Positions 57,691 to 64,000 of a stretch of DNA of 64,000 bases are shown here, piece by piece. The stretch is from NCBI GenBank assembly GCA_024509875.1, contig JAMPIV010022921.1, forward strand, positions 1 through 64,000, in the 5' to 3' direction. The notes under the pieces were generated by a model. That model did not search any database, had not been told where the DNA came from, and worked only from the letters and a program-made list of their open reading frames with translations. This stretch comes from Oreohelix idahoensis (Eukaryota; Mollusca; Gastropoda; Stylommatophora; Oreohelicidae). The stretch's first letter is position 1, and each line of letters starts with the position of its first letter. Both the position numbers and the translations under genes were made by a program.

Positions 57691-58480
57691 CATCAGAACG
57701 AGCAAAGTCCTAACTCATAGAAGGTCAGAAAAGATAAAAAGTTTACAAGGCTGGATCCTATCAGCCGTAGTACTTGATTTCTTTAAATTCCTACAAGGCT
57801 CCCTAGAACTGAAGCACCATTCTTCGATTCACATCTCTGCCAAGAGTAATGTTGAGCGAAAGGTAGACACCTTTCAAGACCCTCAGTAGATACTCTAAAT
57901 GTTGGCCACTGTTGGACTATCACTGCAATATGGAAATAGCCTTAAGCTGACTACTGCTTTCTTTGAAAATATTCAAGTGGACGTCTGAAGGCAGAGAGCA
58001 GCTGAGTGGCAGCACAACCTTCTCCACCCCCAGGTTAGAGAAACTAAATGGGGGCGAGACAAGCATGAGACGGACTATCAACTTTATAAGAGGGATTTAG
58101 TGATTATATGAGAGCGCCGGCAATAAATGCCGCTAGAATTAATTACAGTGATACACACAAAATAAAAGTCTCATCGTGTGTCACGATCCTGCCCGTAAAT
58201 CCCTATTATTTACTTCTACGCTCTATCACTCCTGTGGCGAGATGAGTAATTTAGAGATGAACAATAGATCAAGAAAAAGTATTCTTGATCTATGGAAATA
58301 CCCCATTCTCAGAAATGAGCACTGGTGTATGGATGGCACAGGATAGGGTCAGACTGTTAAGTACTCTTGCCCAGATGATAAAGTGTATAGATCAAGAGCT
58401 TACCTTGCCTTCCCGCTACGACTAACTTATGCTTTTATAAACTATTCCCAATTAATTAATACACAAGTAATGAACCACAA
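57691..58480. other. Unassigned sequence
   Basis: No gene or family was recognised. A short inverted repeat, TAGATCAAGAA and TTCTTGATCTA with a 6-nt loop, lies at 58265-58292. The last part may be the 5' leader of LINE d. Confidence 0.4.
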
Positions 58481-58639
58481 AAAACTTCAACAAACATGGA
58501 CAAGTCAATTAAGGAAAAAAAAAAACAGCCATCCACGACAGGGGAAGGTCCTCTCGCAGGGAGGCGTATGATGCAACACAGAGAAAGCCGAAAGGAGTCT
58601 GTGTTACTGACTAACCTTCTTTATTCTAGGAGAACTTCC

Positions 58640-59630
58640 AGATTTGGCACCTGGAATGTTCGGACATTAAACGAACAAGAGAAAGTGGCATAAGTAGCAG
58701 CAGAAATGAGGGAATATAAAAATCGAGGTTCTAGGACTGTGTGAAACAAAGTGGAAGGGGGTAGACAAGAAGAAACTCATCACAGGTGAATTGGTGCTGT
58801 CCTCAGGACATGAAGACGAAAGTTCACACCACAGTGAAGGGGTAGCTCTTATGTTATATAAAGAAGCACAGAAAGCACTCATTGAATGGGAAGCCATTGG
58901 ACCCAGAATAATAACAGTTACTTTTAAAACAGCTAAAAAGAAAATAAATGTAATCCAATGTTATGGAGACCGCAGTCAGCGACTCATAGCTTGACTGCCT
59001 GCGTCAGGACCAGCGAACCAGAGCAGCTGTGCAGTCTGGCTGAGCGAGTGTGGATCGAAATGGGAAGGCAAACCCGGTCCTAAAAAATGCCGTGCAGAAG
59101 TCGGATGTGTCGACCGAAAGGTGCAGATATCACAGCTTAGGCGTAAACAGACACAACGCAACCACCGTCCTTTTCAGGACGAACGAAGAAGAAGACAATG
59201 TTATGGACCAACTAATGATAAAGAAGAGTATGTGAAAGAAGCATTTTATACTAGACTACAGGAAATTATGGAAATAGTAAAAAGAAGAGACATCACAATT
59301 TTGATGGGTGACATGAATGCAAAGATAGGAACAGTCAACACCGGCTTTGAAGAAGTCATATGGGCTAGGAATAATGAATGAAAATGGGGAACTATTCTCC
59401 AACTTCTGTGCTTCAAATCAACTGGCTATACGAGGAAGCATGTTTCCACATAAGAGAATACACAATGCAACATGGATATCACCAGACCAAAGAACAGAAA
59501 ATCAGATTGATCATATATGCATAAACAAGAAGTTTAGATCATCATTGCAAGATGTAAAGGTATATAGAGGAGCAGATGTGGCATCAGATCACCACCTTCT
59601 GATAGCCAAAGTAAAAATGAAACTCAAGAG
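58640..59630 (+). pseudogene. LINE d endonuclease
   Basis: Frame pieces show FGTWNVRTLNE (about 58640), a frame-shifted block near 58690-58790, HSEGVALMLYKEA (about 58830) and NVIQCYG (about 58945). After the SINE insertion come CYGPTND (about 59200), LMGDMNAKIG (about 59300), MNENGELFSNF (about 59370), MFPHKRIHNATW (about 59440), NQIDHICINKKF (about 59502) and GADVASDHHLL (about 59570). All EEP landmarks are present in order, but at least three frame changes destroy it. Confidence 0.88.
58968..59195 (+). mobile_element. SINE-like insertion in LINE d, 228 bp
   Basis: It is flanked by 12-bp direct repeats CAATGTTATGGA (58956-58967 and 59196-59207) that lie in the LINE d endonuclease frame. 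The 3' end is a perfect 16-nt hairpin CGTCCTTTTCAGGACG (59166-59181) followed by GAACGAAGAAGAAG, a GAA-type tail. The head has no clear tRNA or 5S promoter boxes. It fits a short retroposon mobilised by a LINE that recognises a 3' hairpin. Confidence 0.75.
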
Positions 59631-61090
59631 ACATGCAACAATGCAAAATTATAGACAACAATTTAATGTGGGGCATCTAAGAAATCAAAAAACAAGAGAC
59701 AAATTTGCGGTCACAATATCCAACAAATTCCAAGTGCTCCAACAGCTGGAAGATGCAGAGAATACAGAAGACTATTGGCAGCAAATCAAAACGGTATGGA
59801 ATGAGACATGTGAAGAAATACTGGGGAAAAGGGAACGACAACAAAAAGCATGGATAACAACAGAAACCACCAATAAGATAAAAGACAGAAAAAACAAGAA
59901 AGCAGATTTAAACACAAGCAAAACCAGAAGTTCCAAAGCCAAGGCTCAAGAAGTGTAAACAGAAGCAAACAAAGAAGTTAAAAAGAAGTATCAAAAGAGA
60001 CAAGAGGAAGTATATTGAGGAGTTGGCAAGAGAGGCAGAAGATGCTGCAGCCAAAGGAAATATGAGAGAACTGTATAACAGCACAAAGAAGCTGACAGGG
60101 AAATACAAGCAAACAAGTTGCCTCATAAAAGACAAGAATGGAAAACTGCTCAGCAATATACAAGAGCAAATGAAGAGGTGGACAGAATATTTTGAGGACC
60201 TTCTCAATAGACCAGCTCCACAAAACCCCCCCGGACACCCAGCCAGCAGAAGAGCTTCAAATTAACGGTGAAAGACCAACGAAGGAAGAAATAAAGAAAG
60301 CCATAAAGCTTCTAAGAGATGGAAAAGCGTCTGGACCTGATGGCATTTCAGCAGAGGCCATCAAAGCAGATATCGACACGGCTACAGAGATGTTATATAA
60401 ATTACGTGGTAAAGTCTGGGAAAAGGAAGAGATACCAGCAGAATGGAAGGAAGGATATCTGGTTAAGTTGCCTAAGAAAGGAAATTTACAAGAGTGCACA
60501 AATTATAGAGGAATAATGTTACTATCAGTGCTAGGAAAAGTATTAAATGGGATTATCCTTGAGAGATTAAAAGAGTCCATAGACAAGAAACTGAGAGATG
60601 AACAAGCAGGTTTTCGACAAAACAGATCCGGTACCGACCAGATAGCCACTTTGAGAATAATAGTTGAACAGTGTCTGGAATGGAATTCACCATTATACAT
60701 CGGATTTGTGGACTACGAAAAGGCATTTGACAGTGTAGACAGAGAATCACTTTGGAAATTGATGAGGCATGATGGAGTTCCCCTGAAGATCATTAATTTA
60801 ATAAAGAAACCATATGAAGACATGACATGCAGTGTTCTTCATGAAGGACAGCTTACAGAACCATTTGGGATAAGAACAGGCGTGCGACAGGGATGCCTCT
60901 TGTCTCCATTTCTTTTCTTATTAGCACTAGACTGGGTTATGAGAACATCAACAACACACAACAGAAATGGAATCCAGTGGACTCTGACTAAGCAGTTGGA
61001 TGATCTGGATTTTGCTGATGACTTGGCTCTTCTGTCCCATAACCGTAATCAGATGCAGGACAAACTGAAAACACTCGATGAGAGGTAACA
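59631..61090 (+). pseudogene. LINE d linker and reverse transcriptase
   Basis: After the endonuclease, a basic linker (to about 60180, with a break near 59955) leads to RT in the frame 60192-61088. Landmarks are GKASGPDGISAEAIK (about 60325), KLPKKGNLQECTNYRG (about 60465), DEQAGFRQNRSGTDQ (about 60598), GFVDYEKAFDS (about 60703), GVRQGCLLSPFLF (about 60880) and DFADDLALL (about 61008), an intact FADD box. The RT core itself is open over nearly 300 codons. The frame ends just after the palm, at the deletion. Confidence 0.92.
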
Positions 61091-61099
61091 GCAATTGGG

Positions 61100-61377
61100 T
61101 CTGAAAATGCACGGCAGTGGAACAAGAGATGAGAAGATGGCGATGGATAGGACACACGCTGAGGAAACCTGTTGATAGCATTACAAGGCAGTCCTTGTTC
61201 TGGAACCCCCAGGACAAGAGAGGCAGAGGTAGACCAAGAAGCACATGGAGAAGAGAGCTGGAAACAGAGATGAAAATGATAAGGAGAACGTGGAAGGAAC
61301 TTGAGATGATGGCACGTGACAGGACTTGGCATGTATTTGTTGAAGGCCTATGCTCCTTTGGGAGTGGAGAGTTATGA
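61100..61377 (+). pseudogene. LINE d C-terminal tail
   Basis: The frame holds RRWRWIGHTLRK, WNPQDKRGRGRPRSTWRREL and a final helical segment, the usual end of the protein. The YLG, LLYGxECW and WPNT blocks that should precede it are missing, so a deletion of roughly 0.36 kb joins the palm to the tail here. Confidence 0.88.
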
Positions 61378-61436
61378 ATGCTCTTGCCTGTTGTATTCTT
61401 ATATTGCTATCGTTGTCATCATCATCTCAACCCGTA

Positions 61437-62394
61437 ACCCGTTATGGGTCGTAGGGGTGCCATGGTGGAAGCATCAGCAGACAGGGTCCTCCACTGCTCT
61501 CTGTCCTCAGCAATGCGTACAAGTGTCGAAAAACCGTGTCCTGCTCATTCTTTGATGTTATCAGCCCAGGATTTTCTTTGCCTTCCTCTTCTCCGTTTAC
61601 CTTTGACTGTTCCCTGGAGGATCGTTTTCGAAAGGGAGTCATGACGAGTTACATGCCCAAACCAGGCGAGCTTTCGACGTTTCACTACTGACAAAAGTGG
61701 TTCTTGGTGGCCTGCATAGGTGTTTATCTTCTCTCTAACATAGACATTTGTTTTGTGCTCTTTATAGCAAATGCGCAAAATCCTTCTATAACATTTATGA
61801 TCGAAAGCCTGAATCCTTCGCTCCGTATCTGCAGTGAGTGTCCAGCTCTCACACCCATACAAGAGAATAGATAATACAAGTGATTTGTATAATTTGATCT
61901 TCACAGGAAAACTGATGTTACTTTTCCAGATCACATTCAGCCTTGTCATGGCAGCTGAGGCCATCTCAAGTCTTGTCTTGATTTCTTTACTTGATCTTCC
62001 ATCACTACATATAGTGGCCCCGAGATATTTAAAGGTGTTAACTTCTTCTAACGTTTGCCCATTTAACGTAATGTTGGTCGGAACATGTTTCTTATGGCTA
62101 TTCACCAATATCTTGCTTTTTTCTATATTAATTTCCATCCCATATGTTCTTGTTACTTTCTCCAGTCTAGAGGTAAGGTCTTGAAGTTCTGATTCTGATC
62201 CAGCTATCAGATCGATATCATCAGCAAAACGTAGGTTGCAAAGAGGTCGGCCTCCAATCGATATGGTTGTTTTATAATCATAAAGAGCCTCCTGCATAAT
62301 ATGTTCTAGATATATATTAAAGAGCACTGGGGACAGGATACATCCCTGGCGAACTCCTACAGTTGTTTTGAAAAATTCTCCAATATCATTGCTT
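61437..62394 (-). pseudogene. LINE e RT palm and C-terminal tail
   Basis: Reading on the minus strand, GVRQGCILSPVLFN (about 62355) and LRFADDIDLIAGSE (about 62235) give the end of the palm with an intact FADD. INIEKSKILV, FKYLGATI (about 62030), LLYGCESWTL (about 61850) and AWFGHVTRHD (about 61660) follow, then GRQRKSWADNIKE. A TGA at about 61547 stands where the family has tryptophan. After it the frame stays coding-like for about 35 codons (VRIAEDREQWR) to 61437. Confidence 0.9.
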
Positions 62395-63330
62395 GTATTA
62401 CTAATGACTGCGTCTCTCTTTTGGCCATTTTTTGGTACTCCATATCTTCTGGCAAATTGTTGTCATGATTTTTACTATATCTGGTCCTCCATATTTCAAG
62501 AGCTCTGCTGGGATATTATCCACACCCGGTGACTTTCCTCCTTTCAGCGAACATATAGCCTCTTCCACTTCTTCCCGTAATATTGCTGCATTTCCGAGTT
62601 CCCTGTTTTCGCACTTAATGTTGTTTAATATGCCATAGTCAGTGTCGAGTTTACAGTTATATAATTCTTTACAATATTCTGTCCGCCTTCTCATTACAGC
62701 TGTTTTTTCATTGAGCAGAGCCCCATTGCTATCTTCTGTGACAGTTACCCTGGGCTGTTGGGGTTTTGATAGTCTTCTTAATGTGTCAAATGCTGCCTTG
62801 CTGTTACCTTTTATTAGCCCCGTATTAATGGACTCACACTGATCAGCTACCCATTTTTCTTTGGCCTGTTTCATTTTCTTTCTAATATTTTTATTCACCG
62901 TACTGTATTGCCATGCTACTTCAGGAACCTCTTTCTTAATCTTTTTCATTTCCCGCCGTGTATCACATAACTTCAGAATGTCATCTGTGACCCATGGTTT
63001 GTTTATTTTCTTTCTTTTACCAAGTATTTCTGTTGCTGATTCAATGAGCACGTCTTTCATGTTCTCTGTGATTGAGTTGATATCATCCTCCAAAAAGTTG
63101 AGAGCTGCGAATTTTCCTCCAACAGTTGCCTCAAAGATTCCCGCGATTTCTGGATCTTTCAGTTTGTCTAAATTGAATCTTAACTGAGAACATCTGTTTT
63201 GATTATAGTTCTGTTTGAGTTTAAGCTTGAGCGTCATCAATACCATGTCGTGATCACTACCAATGTCGGCGCCAGGAAAAGTCCTAGTCTTGGCTTTATT
63301 AATACTGGACTTGAATCTTTTGTCATACAC
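62395..63330 (-). pseudogene. LINE e endonuclease end, linker and start of RT
   Basis: The 309-codon minus-strand frame starts with the last endonuclease block (PGADIGSDHDMVLMTLKLK). It continues with a Lys-rich linker (ILGKRKKINKPWVTDDI, and KWVADQCESINTGL), then the RT N-terminus (GGKSPGVDNIPAELLKYGGPDI and the KIWSTKKWPKE block). It is intact as a frame but cut at both ends. The position of the deletion just after the W-P motif is clear by comparison with LINEs c and d. Confidence 0.9.
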
Positions 63331-63345
63331 GCTTTATAATCAGAG

Positions 63346-63579
63346 CGAAATTCAAGGTTACAGAGCTAAATATTCCTTAATCTGGTTAAGGTCACTCGTT
63401 CAGTCACTCTAGCTGACTTTATCACAAGCACCTTGTCTACTATAGCCTTCTCAAGCTGCCGGCCATTTTTTTTCAGTCTCTCGTTCTCCCTAATAAAGTA
63501 CTACTAGTCATGACATCAAAACATATATAATTCAAAGTCACGTTTTAAAATGTCATATATAAAGACAACACTTTTGTAT
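63346..63579. other. Short unassigned gap
   Basis: Nothing recognised between LINE e and the LINE tail fragment. Confidence 0.4.
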
Positions 63580-63960
63580 TCAGCAGTAAAACACCTATGT
63601 GTCGTTGCTGTACGGTGTAGAAACATGAACAAGCAGTTAGAAGAAAGAACAGAGAACCTTGAGATATGGATATACGGAAGAATGGGGTGCATCTCATGGA
63701 AAGAGAAGAAAATAAATAGAGGACCTAGAAAGCTAGGAATGAAAAGAGAATTCATGAAGGAGATCGTAGTTAGACAGCTAAAATATTCTGGCCGTATAAT
63801 AAGACATAACACCTTGTTGAAGACTATAATGGAAGGTACAGCTGAATACAAACGTACAACATGAAGACAATGTTATCAATGGGAAGATAACATAATAAAT
63901 GAACACGAAAGAATCCATTATCAAGACAAGAGACAGAAGACTTTGGTGATCCACTGTAGC
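63580..63960 (+). pseudogene. LINE C-terminal tail fragment
   Basis: The plus-strand frame (63550-63864) reads ENLEIWIYGRMGCISWKEKK, then LGMKREFMKEIVVRQLKYSG and IIRHNTLLKTIMEG, ending in a degenerate GRxR region. This is the post-RT tail of another RTE-type LINE, closest in style to LINE e (SKTILQG block) but on the opposite strand. 5'-truncated and decayed. Confidence 0.8.
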
Positions 63961-64000
63961 TGACCTTCGATGTGAAGGTGGCATCTGATATATGATTGAA

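Larger units (their letters stand above)
58481..61437 (+). mobile_element. LINE d, RTE-type, decayed, with internal deletion and a SINE insertion
   Basis: A plus-strand LINE with endonuclease, RT and tail. A 228-bp SINE-like insertion (58968-59195) splits the endonuclease. About 120 residues between the RT palm and the tail are deleted at about 61090-61116. Multiple frame breaks occur. It is related to but distinct from LINE c (similar motifs, different sequence). The 3' end is near the border with LINE e, about 61430. Confidence 0.88.
61437..63345 (-). mobile_element. LINE e, RTE-type, minus strand, truncated and internally deleted
   Basis: This minus-strand LINE begins inside the endonuclease (only GADIGSDHD and beyond are left, about 63265) and runs to the tail at about 61437. 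An internal deletion near 62395 removes the fingers and part of the palm, from after GVDNIPAELLKYGG to just before GVRQGCILSP. Its tail type (KRRRGRQRKSWADNIKE) differs from LINEs a-d. It abuts the 3' end of LINE d head to tail in opposite orientation. Confidence 0.9.

Noticed and set aside
59166..59181. A retroposed histone mRNA
   Set aside because: The hairpin geometry fits, but no histone coding sequence lies upstream and the stem base pairs are atypical, so only a SINE-like insertion is called.

Overview
This 64 kb window looks like a repeat-dominated stretch of an animal nuclear genome, most probably an arthropod. That placement is an inference from the transposon spectrum (Gmr1-like gypsy, RTE-type LINEs, a SETMAR-like mariner, tRNA-derived SINEs, hAT elements). 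I find no convincing host gene, rRNA, functional tRNA or CRISPR array. Almost every recognisable reading frame belongs to a transposable element, and nearly all are broken.

Layout. 1-2058: unrecognised. 2059-7492: 5'-truncated Gmr1-like LTR retrotransposon (copy A) with a 2.3 kb 3' LTR. 7497-10110: hAT-type MITEs, one holding an 89-nt near-pure G run, plus a tRNA-derived SINE. 10.2-18.4 kb: three minisatellites (23, 44 and 32 bp units) with two SINEs and LINE scraps. 20.9-29.1 kb: a nest in which a minus-strand RTE-type LINE (LINE a) is split by a plus-strand LINE (LINE b) and by a solo LTR of the copy A family with a perfect 5-bp target duplication. 30.1-34.2 kb: a second, truncated LINE b copy, TA microsatellites, a SINE, and a mariner whose left end carries a tRNA-like insertion. 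34.9-37.2 kb: an old LINE remnant split by a hAT element with an 8-bp target duplication. 38.7-43.9 kb: LINE c split by a second solo LTR with a 5-bp target duplication. 44.3-46.2 kb: MITEs and a SINE. 46.8-53.7 kb: copy B, the most complete Gmr1-like element, with LTR, primer-binding site, gag, pol and LTR. 53.8-54.6 kb: a minus-strand gag-like frame of a third element. 58.5-63.9 kb: LINE d (plus), LINE e (minus) and a LINE tail (plus).

The most notable biology is the domain order of the two gypsy elements: protease, integrase, then reverse transcriptase and RNase H. That is the Ty1/copia order on Ty3/gypsy-type proteins and defines the Gmr1 group. The gag of copy B also holds a region resembling the SCAN domain. 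Exact target-site duplications let much of the nesting order be read directly, and the window shows a possible LINE/SINE pairing (LINE c tail on a 211-bp SINE). Several frame breaks fall in A or T runs, so some may be assembly errors rather than decay.
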